From Alphaproteobacteria bacterium (GTDB lineage: Bacteria > Pseudomonadota > Alphaproteobacteria > Sphingomonadales > Sphingomonadaceae): a stretch of 57,265 nt of DNA. The notes under the pieces were generated by a model, which saw only the letters and a program-made list of their open reading frames with translations, was not told the origin of the DNA and did no database searches. The DNA lies in assembly GCA_030431875.1 (NCBI GenBank), contig JAUIIG010000014.1, positions 1 to 57,265 on the forward strand, in the 5' to 3' direction. A program made the translations under genes and the position numbers. Below, piece after piece: positions 47,072 through 57,265 of the stretch; position 1 is the stretch's first letter; every line of letters starts with the position of its first letter.

Positions 47072-47335
47072 TTACTTCGGCTGGATCGATCCGGCTTCGA
47101 CCAGCGTCTGGCAGTCGGTGGCGTCGTGGCCCGAATCCTGTTCCAGCAGTACTGCAGCCATGCCGCGGCCATCCGAACCGGGAGCATTCTCGAAGCGCGG
47201 ATCGTCGCATTCGCCATCATTGGCCCAGGTGCTGGTATCGTCACCGTAGTCGATCCCGCCACCCGGCAGCATGTCGCAGCCAGCCACGGATACGGCCATG
47301 CCTGTGGCGAGAATCAGAGTTGCAATCTTACGCAT
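47072..47335 (-). CDS. Small lipoprotein of unknown function
   Basis: This 87-residue protein has a lipoprotein signal with a VAGC lipobox (Cys at residue 20), then a Gly-rich stretch and the phrase STWANDGECDDPRFEN, with a later TDC pair. The ANDGxCDDP pattern with spaced Cys may bind a metal or form disulfides, and a similar Cys-containing phrase is found in other alphaproteobacterial secreted proteins. The ATG at 47335 is preceded by AGGGAGGAA. It is divergent from the ffs gene. Confidence 0.6.
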   Translation of the reverse strand: MRKIATLILATGMAVSVAGCDMLPGGGIDYGDDTSTWANDGECDDPRFENAPGSDGRGMAAVLLEQDSGHDATDCQTLVEAGSIQPK

Positions 47336-47417
47336 TGAGTTTCCTCCCTGGAAAAATGGCACTGTGCCAAGGTTCTGGCGGGTTGCAAACCCATCAATAT
47401 GGCACCATATGGCGGCC

Positions 47418-47506
47418 CGGGAGTCGGGTGGACGTTCGCGTTTGCTCACCGGGTCAGGTCCGGAAGGAAGCAGCCCAGGTAAATGGCAGCGGGTCGCTCG
47501 GCTCCT
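47418..47506 (+). ncRNA. ffs: Signal recognition particle RNA, small bacterial type
   Basis: The core GGTCAGGTCCGGAAGGAAGC is the near-invariant 4.5S RNA apical loop that binds Ffh. The flanks pair as GGAGTCGGGTG with CGCTCGGCTCC. The position between a lipoprotein gene and dnaX fits other Alphaproteobacteria. Ends are approximate. The RNA guides membrane proteins to the Sec translocon. Confidence 0.9.
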
Positions 47507-47512
47507 TTTTCC
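47501..47512 (+). terminator. Terminator of ffs
   Basis: The closing stem of ffs (CGGCTCC) is followed at once by a run of five T (47506-47510). This could end ffs transcription, although dnaX lies in the same direction. Confidence 0.5.
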
Positions 47513-47562
47513 ACCACATTGTTGCGATGACATAGCGCGCGGGACCGCCTAGGTTCTCGCGC

Positions 47563-49383
47563 ATGAGTGATTCCCCCGACGATCCGGAAACCCCGCCCTG
47601 GGCGGACGAGGAGCAGGAGGCCGACGAATCGCCTTCGGCTGCCGAGCTGGAAGCGGCCGGGCAGAACTCCATGTTTGGCGAATCGCCTGCTGCGTCGCCT
47701 GCTCCCGAGCCACTGGTTGAGCCAGCGCCCGCAGCCGCGCCTGCCAAGGTGAGCACCTCGGCGCAGCCCTACCGTGTGCTTGCACGCAAGTACCGGCCGC
47801 AGACTTTTTCCGAGCTGATCGGGCAGGAGCCGATGGTCCGCACGCTGGGCAATGCCATCGAGCGTGACCGGCTGGCCCATGCCTTCCTGATGACCGGTGT
47901 GCGGGGGGTGGGCAAGACCTCCACTGCGCGCCTGATCGCCAAGGCGCTCAACTGCGTCGGGCCGGACGGGCAGGGCGGACCGACGATCGATCCCTGCGGC
48001 GTCTGCGAGCCGTGCACGGCCATCGCCGAAGGTCGTCACATCGACGTGATCGAGATGGACGCCGCCAGCCATACCGGCGTCGACGACGTGCGCGAGATCA
48101 TCGAGGCGGTGCGCTATGCCGCCGTCTCGGCGCGCTACAAGATCTACATCATCGACGAAGTGCACATGCTGTCGCGCAACGCCTTCAACGCGCTGCTCAA
48201 GACGCTGGAAGAGCCGCCGGCGCACGTGAAGTTCCTGTTCGCCACGACCGAGGTCGACAAGCTGCCGGTCACTGTGCTCAGCCGCACCCAGCGGTTCGAC
48301 CTGCGCCGCATCCCGCGTGAACTGTTGCAGAGCCACTTTGCCTCGATCTGCACTAAGGAAGGCGTCGAGGCCGAGGAAGAGGCCCTGGCCATGGTGGCGG
48401 CAGCTGCCGAAGGTTCGGTCCGCGATGGCCTGTCGATCCTCGACCAGGCGATCGCCCATGCCGACATGGATTCGAGCGACCATGGCACCATGGTCCGCGC
48501 GCAGAAGGTGCGTGACATGCTTGGGCTCGCCGACAAGGGCGCCCAGCGGCGGCTGTTCCAGCACATCCTGGAGGGCGACCCGCAGGCCATGCTGGCCGCA
48601 GTGGACCAGCAGTATTCCTTGGGTGTGGAGCCCATCGCGCTGGTGCGCGCCCTGATGGAATTCACCCACCGTATTGCCGTGACGCAGGTTGCGGGCGGCG
48701 AATCCGAGGCGCCGACCGAGGAAGAGCGCGAAGTGCTGGGTGATTGGGCTTCGCGCCTGTCGCCCGGACAGGTGCACCGGCTGTGGCAACTGCTACTGAA
48801 GGGGCATGACGAGGTGCGCACCGCGCCCGATCCGCTGGTCGCCGCGCAGATGGCGCTGCTGCGCCTGCTCCACGCCGCCGACATGCCCGATCCGGGCAAG
48901 CTGGCGAAGGAGCTGAAGGACCTCGCCATGTCCGGCGGTGGCGGCGGCGCAGCCACCACTGGCGGAAGTGCCGGTGGCGGGCCGCAGGCGATCAGCTGGA
49001 CCGACATTGTCGAGCGTGTCGACAAGTCCGCGCTACCCAACGCCATGTCGCTCTCTACCAAGTTGCGCCTGCAGGTGCGGGTGATCGAGCTGGAACCGGG
49101 CAAGCTGGTCTACACCCAGCCCGAAGGCTTCGACGACGATATCACCCCGGAAATCCGGCAGGCGCTGCTGGAGCTGACGGGCCAGCGCTGGGATATCCAG
49201 CGGGGTGAGGGCGAGGGCGCTCCCACGCTGGTGGAACAGGAAGAGGCTGTCCGCCGCGCCGAAAAGGAAGCGCTGGAAGCCCATCCGATGATGCAGGCCG
49301 TGCGCGCGCATTTCCCCGATGCCCAGCTGGTCGAAGAAGTAGAACCGCCGCGCGGCCGCAAGGACTGGTCGCGCCGCGCCTGA
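47563..49383 (+). CDS. dnaX: DnaX: DNA polymerase III tau/gamma subunit
   Basis: This 606-residue protein has an acidic Pro-rich N-terminal extension of about 60 residues and then an AAA+ clamp-loader core. Walker A is GVRGVGKTSTARL, the zinc module has DPCGVCEPC, and the sensor region reads LKTLEEPPAHVKFLFATTE. A C-terminal domain binds the polymerase alpha subunit (about 470-580). It loads the sliding clamp. Located after ffs and before ybaB. Start at 47563 is the first ATG of the extension; a shorter start is possible but the extension is common in this group. Confidence 0.95.
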   Translation: MSDSPDDPETPPWADEEQEADESPSAAELEAAGQNSMFGESPAASPAPEPLVEPAPAAAPAKVSTSAQPYRVLARKYRPQTFSELIGQEPMVRTLGNAIERDRLAHAFLMTGVRGVGKTSTARLIAKALNCVGPDGQGGPTIDPCGVCEPCTAIAEGRHIDVIEMDAASHTGVDDVREIIEAVRYAAVSARYKIYIIDEVHMLSRNAFNALLKTLEEPPAHVKFLFATTEVDKLPVTVLSRTQRFDLRRIPRELLQSHFASICTKEGVEAEEEALAMVAAAAEGSVRDGLSILDQAIAHADMDSSDHGTMVRAQKVRDMLGLADKGAQRRLFQHILEGDPQAMLAAVDQQYSLGVEPIALVRALMEFTHRIAVTQVAGGESEAPTEEEREVLGDWASRLSPGQVHRLWQLLLKGHDEVRTAPDPLVAAQMALLRLLHAADMPDPGKLAKELKDLAMSGGGGGAATTGGSAGGGPQAISWTDIVERVDKSALPNAMSLSTKLRLQVRVIELEPGKLVYTQPEGFDDDITPEIRQALLELTGQRWDIQRGEGEGAPTLVEQEEAVRRAEKEALEAHPMMQAVRAHFPDAQLVEEVEPPRGRKDWSRRA

Positions 49384-49400
49384 GAACGAAGGACCCCTCG

Positions 49401-49742
49401 ATGGAAAGCATGGAAGAAATGATGAAGGCCGCGCAGGAAGCGGCACAGAAGATCCAGCAGCAGATGAACGATGCGCAGGTGAAGCTGGACCAGATCGAAG
49501 TCGAAGGATCGGCTGGCGGCGGCCTGGTAAAGGTCCGCGCCTCTGCCCGTGGGCGGATCATCGGCGTGGCAATCGACGACAGCCTGATGGTGGCCGAGGA
49601 GAAGACTATCCTCGAAGACCTCGTCACTGCTGCCTTCAACGACGCGCGTGACAAGGCGGACCGTGCGGCCAACGAACAAATGGCGGAAATGCAGCAGGGA
49701 CTCGGCCTGCCGCCGGGGTTCAACCTGCCCGGGATGGGTTGA
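49401..49742 (+). CDS. ybaB: YbaB/EbfC-family nucleoid-associated protein
   Basis: This 113-residue protein is the YbaB/EbfC DNA-binding protein that usually follows dnaX. It has the N-terminal helices (EEMMKAAQEAAQKIQQQMN), a strand with VEGSAGGGLVKVRASARGRI, and a Met/Pro-rich C-terminus (GLPPGFNLPGMG). It starts 17 bases after dnaX stops. RecR, which often follows this gene in bacteria, is absent here and replaced by a secreted protein. Confidence 0.93.
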   Translation: MESMEEMMKAAQEAAQKIQQQMNDAQVKLDQIEVEGSAGGGLVKVRASARGRIIGVAIDDSLMVAEEKTILEDLVTAAFNDARDKADRAANEQMAEMQQGLGLPPGFNLPGMG

Positions 49743-49774
49743 CATAAGCCAGCCTAACTGGCTGAAATTACGGG

Positions 49775-50662
49775 ATGGAAGCTGTTCGCCTTGTTTGCCG
49801 TGCGCTCCTTGCGAGTGTTTTTGCGGTAAATTGCGTGGCTGCATCTGCGCAGGATGACACGACGATGCTCGCTCCTGTAAGCGGCTGGAGCCTGAATTAC
49901 GCTGAGGATAGCTGCGCGCTCGTGCGTTCCTTTGGCGATGCCGCCTCGCCGACTATGCTGGAGTTGCGGCAATATGCTCCCGGCGGACCAGTCGTAGTGA
50001 CGATTGCTGCGCAGAAGCGGGTCCGATCGAGAATCGACCCAGTCGTTTCATTCGGCCCGCAGGATTTGGATGCGAGAACCGCTGTTTATCGGCAGGTCGA
50101 TTTGGAAAACGAGTACAGCGGCGTTCGTATGTATCTTTTTCAAGATTGGCCGAACACATTTCCTGCCGCTCTGGCCACCGAAGACCCGGAACGCGATTCT
50201 GCGGAAGGTGCAGTTGAGTGGTTATCAGTTCGCCGCGTTTTTGAAGAAGATTTCCGGCTTGGAACAGGTTCGATGCACCTGGCGATGAACGCGATGCGCG
50301 AATGCCTTGGTGATCTCATCGAAGGGTGGGGGTTGGATGCAGAAGCACACCAAGATCTTAGCAGCGCCGTCGAATGGCCAGAAAGGGTCAATTGGATATC
50401 GACTGCACTTAGAGGAATGTCCCGCTCCCTTGAACGGCAGGTGGAGCGTGAATCGCAATACATGCTCCTACAAGTTGCTGCGGACGGCAGCGTTGAAAGT
50501 TGTCGTCCATTCACATCCAGTACTCTCACTGAATTCGCTGAGATATTCTGCAGCGAAACGCTCGAGCGTGGCCGTTATGAACCGGCTTTGGACGCAGAGG
50601 GTGACGCAATCGCCAGCTATTATGTTCACGGCATCAGCATCTGGCGAGGCAGCTCTCGCTAG
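49775..50662 (+). CDS. Secreted protein of unknown function
   Basis: This 295-residue protein has a signal peptide (RALLASVFAVNCVAASAQ) and an all-soluble body. Phrases WSLNYAEDSCALVRSFGD and, near the end, DGSVESCRPFTSS with a C-terminal CSETLERGRYEPALDAEGD suggest a TonB C-terminal-like fold. It seems slightly lower in GC than its neighbours, though not as strongly as the SLATT gene. The start at 49775 gives the signal peptide directly. I do not recognise a named family. Confidence 0.7.
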   Translation: MEAVRLVCRALLASVFAVNCVAASAQDDTTMLAPVSGWSLNYAEDSCALVRSFGDAASPTMLELRQYAPGGPVVVTIAAQKRVRSRIDPVVSFGPQDLDARTAVYRQVDLENEYSGVRMYLFQDWPNTFPAALATEDPERDSAEGAVEWLSVRRVFEEDFRLGTGSMHLAMNAMRECLGDLIEGWGLDAEAHQDLSSAVEWPERVNWISTALRGMSRSLERQVERESQYMLLQVAADGSVESCRPFTSSTLTEFAEIFCSETLERGRYEPALDAEGDAIASYYVHGISIWRGSSR

Positions 50663-50782
50663 TCACTTGCCAGTAGGGGCGTCATCAACAGAGTGATGGG
50701 TTAACCTGTCCAGAGACCTATCCACCTCTAAGCCTATGTGCGGCATTGCAGCATCGGGGGACCGCACCCATATTCGGCCTGC

Positions 50783-53197
<2,415 letters not shown>

Positions 53198-53347
53198 GAG
53201 CGCCAAGGGCCAGCTCGGACTCACCTCCTGCATTGTAGATTTTGGTCAAATCGCCTGAATTTACGGATAAATGCGAAACAAAAGTGTCCGATTGCGAGAT
53301 AAACCATCGTCCGGCCCCAAAAATACCGGCGGCTGGCGGCTTTGCCT

Positions 53348-53376
53348 TTGACACCGCCCGTAAAACTCGCTCAATT
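53348..53376 (+). promoter_or_regulatory. Candidate promoter of the HU gene
   Basis: A perfect TTGACA (53348-53353) is followed after a 17-base spacer by TCAATT, which matches the -10 consensus poorly. It lies about 70 bases before the HU start. Likely but unproven. Confidence 0.4.
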
Positions 53377-53442
53377 CCCGGAATCGCTCGGCGAGTCACA
53401 ATCAACGTCGCAGGCACACAATGTGAGGGGGTTCACACCACA

Positions 53443-53715
53443 ATGAACAAGAACGAATTGATCGGCGCCGTCGCGGACTCCAGCGGCCTGTCCCGCAACG
53501 ATGCCACGAAGGCTGTCGAAGCAGTCTTCGATACCATCACCGCAACGCTGTCGAAGGGCGACGAAGTGCGCCTGGTCGGCTTCGGCACTTTCGCGGTGGC
53601 CAAGCGCAAGGCGTCGATGGGTCGTAATCCGCGTACCGGTGAACCGATGCCGATCAAGGCATCCACCCAGCCGAAGTTCAAGGCCGGCAAGGGCCTGAAG
53701 GACGCGGTCAACTAA
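53443..53715 (+). CDS. hup: HU-family DNA-binding protein
   Basis: This 90-residue protein is an HU-type histone-like protein: MNKNELIGAVAD, the DEVRLVGFGTFAV strands and the beta-arm GRNPRTGEPMPI. It binds DNA without sequence specificity and bends it. It is followed by a strong terminator (53755-53787). The ATG follows a GAGGGGG stretch at about 15 bases, so the SD spacing is long. Confidence 0.95.
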   Translation: MNKNELIGAVADSSGLSRNDATKAVEAVFDTITATLSKGDEVRLVGFGTFAVAKRKASMGRNPRTGEPMPIKASTQPKFKAGKGLKDAVN

Positions 53716-53754
53716 GATCTCGGCTTTCCCCTGGAGGATCGCAGGGGAGGGAGG

Positions 53755-53787
53755 AAAAAGGGTCGTCCTGCGGGACGACCCTTTTTT
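53755..53787. terminator. Bidirectional rho-independent terminator
   Basis: The 14-bp stem AAAAAGGGTCGTCC / GGACGACCCTTTTT encloses a four-base loop (TGCG). T-runs on both strands serve HU (+) and the rRNA methyltransferase gene (-), which converge here. Confidence 0.9.
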
Positions 53788-53798
53788 CATGGCCGTCG

Positions 53799-54596
53799 TC
53801 AGCTTGCCGGCTTGCGCGTGGCCACGGCGTAAAGTGCAATGGCTCCGGCGTTGGAGACGTTCAGGCTTTCCATCGCCTCGCTGATTGGCAGCTTGCACAG
53901 GGCATCGCAGTGCTGCGCGACATTGTGGCGCATGCCTTCGCCTTCCGCGCCCAGCACCAGGGCCACGGGGCCTGCTGGCAGGGCTTCGTCGAGCGTTGCT
54001 TCGGCCTCGCCGGTCAGGCCAAGGCGCCAGTAGCCGGCCTCGGCCATGTCCTCCAGTGCACGGGACAGGTTCACGACACGCACCCAAGGTACGATTTCGA
54101 GTGCGCCCGAAGCAGACTTGCCGATTACGCCCCCTTCGGGCGGTGCGTGGCGGTCCTGCGTCACGATGGCCGCCGCGTTGAAGGCAGCTGCAGAGCGCAG
54201 CAGCGCACCGACATTGTGCGGATCGGTGACCTGGTCGAGCACGACGATGGGGCGCGACGGATCACTGTCCAGCACTTCCGAAAGGTGCAGGTCGTCAAGC
54301 GGTTCGCATTCCAGCACCAGGCCCTGGTGCGGAGCGTCCTTGGCAACCAGCCGGGCAAGATCGGTGACGTCGGCATATTCAACCGGGAAATCCGGCGGCA
54401 GCTCGCCGTCCAGCGATTCGATGCCCTCGCGCGTTGCCCACAGCTTGCGGTGCTGGCGGCGCGGGTTCATCAGCGCTGCTTCCACAGCGTGGCGACCCCA
54501 CAGGCGTACATTGCCCTTGGTCGCCCGTCCGGAGCCGCGTCCGCCCTGCATTCGTCCGGCGCGTCCGCGCAGTCGCTTGTCCTTGCCCTTGGCCAT
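53799..54596 (-). CDS. rlmB: SpoU-type 23S rRNA 2'-O-methyltransferase (RlmB-like)
   Basis: This 265-residue protein has a basic N-terminal tail, an L7/L30-like substrate-binding domain (VRLWGRHAVEAAL, about 30-100), and a SpoU-type knotted methyltransferase domain with the motifs DQVTDPHNVGALLRSA, LVLGAEGEGM and PISEAMESLNVSNAGAI. It methylates the ribose of a guanosine in 23S rRNA (G2251 for RlmB). Specificity could differ. The start at 54596 (MAKGKDKRLRG) gives the Lys/Arg-rich start typical of family members. Confidence 0.9.
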   Translation of the reverse strand: MAKGKDKRLRGRAGRMQGGRGSGRATKGNVRLWGRHAVEAALMNPRRQHRKLWATREGIESLDGELPPDFPVEYADVTDLARLVAKDAPHQGLVLECEPLDDLHLSEVLDSDPSRPIVVLDQVTDPHNVGALLRSAAAFNAAAIVTQDRHAPPEGGVIGKSASGALEIVPWVRVVNLSRALEDMAEAGYWRLGLTGEAEATLDEALPAGPVALVLGAEGEGMRHNVAQHCDALCKLPISEAMESLNVSNAGAIALYAVATRKPAS

Positions 54597-54747
54597 TTTG
54601 CCTCGCTCGAGTGAAACTTTGCCGCCTCCTGCCAGCAGGCCCATTGACAGGCAAGCAGTGCTTCGCCATTGGGGCGCCTCTCGGCTGGAAGGCACCCCTT
54701 GCGGATGCCAACCAACAGCAGGCGAAAGCCTGCCCCGGCAACGGTGT

Positions 54748-54833
54748 GGACAGGTGGCCGAGTGGTTAAAGGCAGCAGACTGTAAATCTGCCCGCGCAAG
54801 CGTACGCTGGTTCGAATCCAGCCCTGTCCACCA
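54748..54833 (+). tRNA. tRNA-Tyr (GUA)
   Basis: The 86-base gene has acceptor GGACAGG/CCTGTCC, a D arm (GCCG...GGC), an anticodon stem GCAGA/TCTGC with loop CTGTAAA (anticodon GTA), a long variable arm (class II) and an encoded CCA. It is on the opposite strand to the methyltransferase gene. Confidence 0.96.
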
Positions 54834-54869
54834 CCGCTCCATTGTCACTGCCAGACAGTTCGCTGGGTT

Positions 54870-56951
54870 TCATTGCACCCGATAGCTGGTGCGCAAGGTG
54901 AAGCTTGTGCCGGCCAGCAAGCGTCCGTCAGGCGTCAGGCGAAAGTTGGTTACGTTGGGATCGCAACTGTCAGCGTCGAGCACAGGCGTATAGGTCCAGG
55001 TCACCCCGTTGTCGTTCGAAAACTCCAGGCTGTCTCCCACATCGGTGATGGACACATAGCCAAGGCTGATGCCCGAAGCGGGCGATCCGTCCGTGAACAC
55101 GAGAGGCTGCCCCGAGTTCAGCGTGTTGAAGCACATCTTCGCATTAGCAGGGCCATCGTCGGTGATGACCAGGCTGCCGCTATCCGCTGCCGAGACACCG
55201 AAATTGGCGATCGTGATCAGGTATTCGACAAGGGCACCGGGAATGGCGCGCGGGTCTGTGCTGCCGTTGACCGGGTCCGACGCGACCGAGCTCACCTTGG
55301 TCACAGACAGGTCCGCAAAGGGATTGCAGAATGTGATATCGTGTATAGCAATTGCCTGGCCGTCAGGCACCGCTGGTGCAGTGGTGTGGTTGCCATAAAC
55401 AATCGTGATGGAATCCACTGGCTGGGTGAACGTGACCACGACGTTGCCATCGTCCTGATTTCCGTTGGAGCCGGCATCACCGATCGCCGTGTTGCCAATC
55501 ACGTAGTTGACCACGCCATTGGTCAGGATCGGATAAACCGTGGATCCTTGATAGGTCCCGGTGACGGTCATCTTGTCGGCAAAGTCGTTCGCGGCATAGT
55601 CGATGTCGAACACCGTGAACTGCAGCCCCGGTACCGCAGTGTCCAACGTTATCACGGTCGTGGCGGTTTGGTTTATGTTCGCAAAATCAAGATATTGGTG
55701 CAGGGATAGCTGCGCTGTCGGCAGCCCGCCGGTATTGGCCGATGCCAGCGCAGGTGTCTGCCCGCCGAATGCGGCGTCGTTCACCCAGGTGCCGTTGGAC
55801 GAGATCGCGAAACTGACCGTGCCGATATTCGCCTGGTTGAAGGATCGATTGAGCGACCCGGCAGGCCAGCTGCGCGTATCCCAGTCGAAAATGGTCGAGC
55901 CACGCGAGCAGGAAAGCATCGGCGCTGTGCCTGCCGCACGCGTTCCGCCGACGGTGAAGGTCGCCGTTCTGTAGTCATCTTCTCCATTCGCACCGTTTGC
56001 GGGAGTGGAGTCGATATCGCTTTCCGACGATGCCGTGATCTCTGCCGCGTTGGTGATCACCGCTCCTGCTGTTGCGTTCACCGTTGCCTGGATCGTCAAG
56101 GTCGCGCTGGCGCCGGGCGCGAGCGAACCGACCTGCCAAAGACCAGTGCTGCTGTTGTAGCTGCCGGGACCCGAGTGGCTGGCATAGTTGACGCCCAGCG
56201 GCAGGGCATCCGTCACTTCGATACCGCTCGCGGTGTTGGGCGAGCTTGCGCTGTTGGTTACGGTTACCGTGTAGGTGATGGTCGCGCCATTTGTGGGGCT
56301 GGTGGTGCTGACCTGCTTGTTGAGCGAGAGGTCAGCATAGTTCGACAGCGCCGAAGTGAGGAACAGGTCCGCTTGGTAGAAGGTGCCGCTGTCCCCGTTG
56401 AACCGGTCGCAAATCTCCAGTGTCCAGGTGCCCGCCGACCCGGTACCGCCGAAACCCGAAAGCGCGGTGGTCGGGCGATAGGTGTTGGCATAAGGTGGCG
56501 CCGACGTGGTCGAGGTCACGAAGGAGTTCGCCGTATAGTTGGCGATCCCGCTGGGGGCGCCGTCATCGAAAAGGACGTTGTAGCTGTTCGCGGTGGCACC
56601 AAAGCCCGTGGTAAGCTGGATGCGCGTGTTGTTCGGCGCTCGCAGCCACATTTGCAGGTCGCCGCGGTAGGTGTGTGCCATAAGCACGCCGATGGTCACG
56701 TTGCTGACCACGAAGCTGTCCGACACGGTGAAGGTCCGGGTAAACGGGTTGCTGCAAGGAGTCGCGAACTCGTTGATCCCGTTGAACGCGCTATCCGTGG
56801 TGTTTACGTAGTGGAATGTCGCCTGCGCGCGCGCGGGCACTGCCGCCAGCATGGCAACAAACAGGCACAGGAACAGCGCCCCCAGCCAGCGCGCTGTGGC
56901 ACTGGTGATAGCGGCGATCGCCAAGGGTGCTATCGGACGGCTCGCAATCAT
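54870..56951 (-). CDS. Secreted protein with P-domain and DUF11 repeats
   Basis: This 693-residue protein has a long signal peptide (residues 17-43), a proprotein-convertase-type P domain (about 45-205: FTVSDSFVVSNVTIGVLMAHTYRGDL..., TWTLEICDRFNGDSGTF), then DUF11-type repeats (about 210-320, ADLSLNKQVSTTSPTNGATITYTVTVTN) and further beta-rich modules. P domains usually follow a protease; here no protease domain is found. DUF11 units often sit in large surface proteins. It overlaps by four bases (ATGA) the end of the partial barrel gene upstream, so the two are translationally coupled. Confidence 0.8.
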   Translation of the reverse strand: MIASRPIAPLAIAAITSATARWLGALFLCLFVAMLAAVPARAQATFHYVNTTDSAFNGINEFATPCSNPFTRTFTVSDSFVVSNVTIGVLMAHTYRGDLQMWLRAPNNTRIQLTTGFGATANSYNVLFDDGAPSGIANYTANSFVTSTTSAPPYANTYRPTTALSGFGGTGSAGTWTLEICDRFNGDSGTFYQADLFLTSALSNYADLSLNKQVSTTSPTNGATITYTVTVTNSASSPNTASGIEVTDALPLGVNYASHSGPGSYNSSTGLWQVGSLAPGASATLTIQATVNATAGAVITNAAEITASSESDIDSTPANGANGEDDYRTATFTVGGTRAAGTAPMLSCSRGSTIFDWDTRSWPAGSLNRSFNQANIGTVSFAISSNGTWVNDAAFGGQTPALASANTGGLPTAQLSLHQYLDFANINQTATTVITLDTAVPGLQFTVFDIDYAANDFADKMTVTGTYQGSTVYPILTNGVVNYVIGNTAIGDAGSNGNQDDGNVVVTFTQPVDSITIVYGNHTTAPAVPDGQAIAIHDITFCNPFADLSVTKVSSVASDPVNGSTDPRAIPGALVEYLITIANFGVSAADSGSLVITDDGPANAKMCFNTLNSGQPLVFTDGSPASGISLGYVSITDVGDSLEFSNDNGVTWTYTPVLDADSCDPNVTNFRLTPDGRLLAGTSFTLRTSYRVQ

Positions 56952-57265
56952 CGTCCCAATCCTAGGAAGCTGAACGTGTCCGCGTCGAACTTGATCCGCA
57001 CGGCTGCGTAAAGGCCTTCATCGGTGTTGCGCACAGACGAGAAGTCCGGATCGTCGAAACCGGCAATGTTGTAACCCACACTCAGCAGCACGCCTTGGGT
57101 CGGGACGAAGCCGACATTGGGGCCGATGGCATAGCTGGTGGCACCATCGTCGAGCTCGGCGCGAACGGTGGCGCTGACACCGATTTCGACGCGCTCGCCA
57201 ATGCCCATGCGGGCATCGACGCCGGCCAGGGCCGTGTCGCTGGCAAGGTCAAAATCCTCGAAACG
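56948..57265 (-). CDS. C-terminal part of an outer-membrane beta-barrel protein (cut by window end)
   Basis: The frame is open to the window end, so only about the last 105 residues are present. The end reads as alternating strands (VEIGVSATVRAELDDGATSYAIGP-type, LLSVGYNIAGF, LYAAVRIKFDADTF), a pattern of a beta-barrel, and finishes FSFLGLGR. Its stop overlaps the start of the P-domain gene (ATGA). The two probably work together at the cell surface; this is inference. A longer upstream domain is expected beyond the window. Confidence 0.65.
   Translation of the reverse strand, partial: RFEDFDLASDTALAGVDARMGIGERVEIGVSATVRAELDDGATSYAIGPNVGFVPTQGVLLSVGYNIAGFDDPDFSSVRNTDEGLYAAVRIKFDADTFSFLGLGR

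Noticed and set aside
47072-47533. 153-codon minus-strand frame over the ffs gene
   Set aside because: Only the last 87 residues, starting at 47335, make a lipoprotein; the rest is the antisense of ffs.

Overview
The window is one continuous stretch of a GC-rich bacterial chromosome, and most of it is ordinary housekeeping sequence. Several features point to an alphaproteobacterium of the Sphingomonadales, probably Erythrobacteraceae or a close relative. These are a class I lysyl-tRNA synthetase, the yajC-secD-secF cluster, the aroQ-accB-accC cluster, an ffs-dnaX-ybaB cluster, an NDUFS4-like complex I protein, a GTA-type holin, tRNAs with encoded CCA ends, and many secreted proteins of families common in that group. 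The taxonomic call is inference from gene content, not from a marker comparison.

Layout. 1-10 kb: the 3' end of lysK, a 2-oxoglutarate oxygenase, a secreted hydrolase, an Arg-rich RcnB-like protein, small envelope or cytosolic proteins, an HhH lipoprotein, msrQ, a membrane diguanylate cyclase, an AT-rich orphan gene for a SLATT-type membrane protein, and ettA. 10-21 kb: a DCC-family protein, a second diguanylate cyclase, an M28 peptidase, tRNA(CAU), a secreted nuclease, tRNA-Pro(UGG), a secreted protein of unknown function, a polysaccharide deacetylase, a histidine kinase with a degenerate ATPase region, an Lrp regulator, a GFA-like protein, a lipoprotein/TIR-transmembrane gene pair, and a CaCA antiporter. 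21-30 kb: accC, accB, aroQ, a solitary GTA-type holin, a cytochrome b561-YceI fusion, metY and a Tat-exported beta-carbonic anhydrase. 30-44 kb: tRNA-Pro(GGG), yajC-secD-secF, a glycosyltransferase, a HTH regulator, a very acidic Pro/Glu-rich protein, an ABC-F protein, a PepSY/response regulator/kinase cluster, chorismate mutase and a polyprenyl diphosphate synthase. 44-57 kb: a 28-bp inverted repeat, hrpB, an NDUFS4-like gene, ffs, dnaX, ybaB, lon, HU, a SpoU-type rRNA methyltransferase, tRNA-Tyr, and a P-domain/DUF11 surface protein beside a truncated beta-barrel gene.

Systems visible here are fatty-acid synthesis initiation (accB/accC), Sec export (yajC/secD/secF), ribosome-associated and translation functions (ettA, Uup-like ABC-F, rlmB-like, tRNAs, ffs), c-di-GMP signalling (two paralogous cyclases), and a PhoPQ-like two-component system. 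The candidates most worth following for new biology are the AT-rich stand-alone SLATT protein (7608-8336), the translationally coupled lipoprotein/TIR-2TM pair (19038-20560), the acidic disordered protein with a CtrA-like site upstream (35754-37548), and the degenerate histidine kinase (16159-17928). No CRISPR array, insertion sequence, integrase or rRNA operon is visible.
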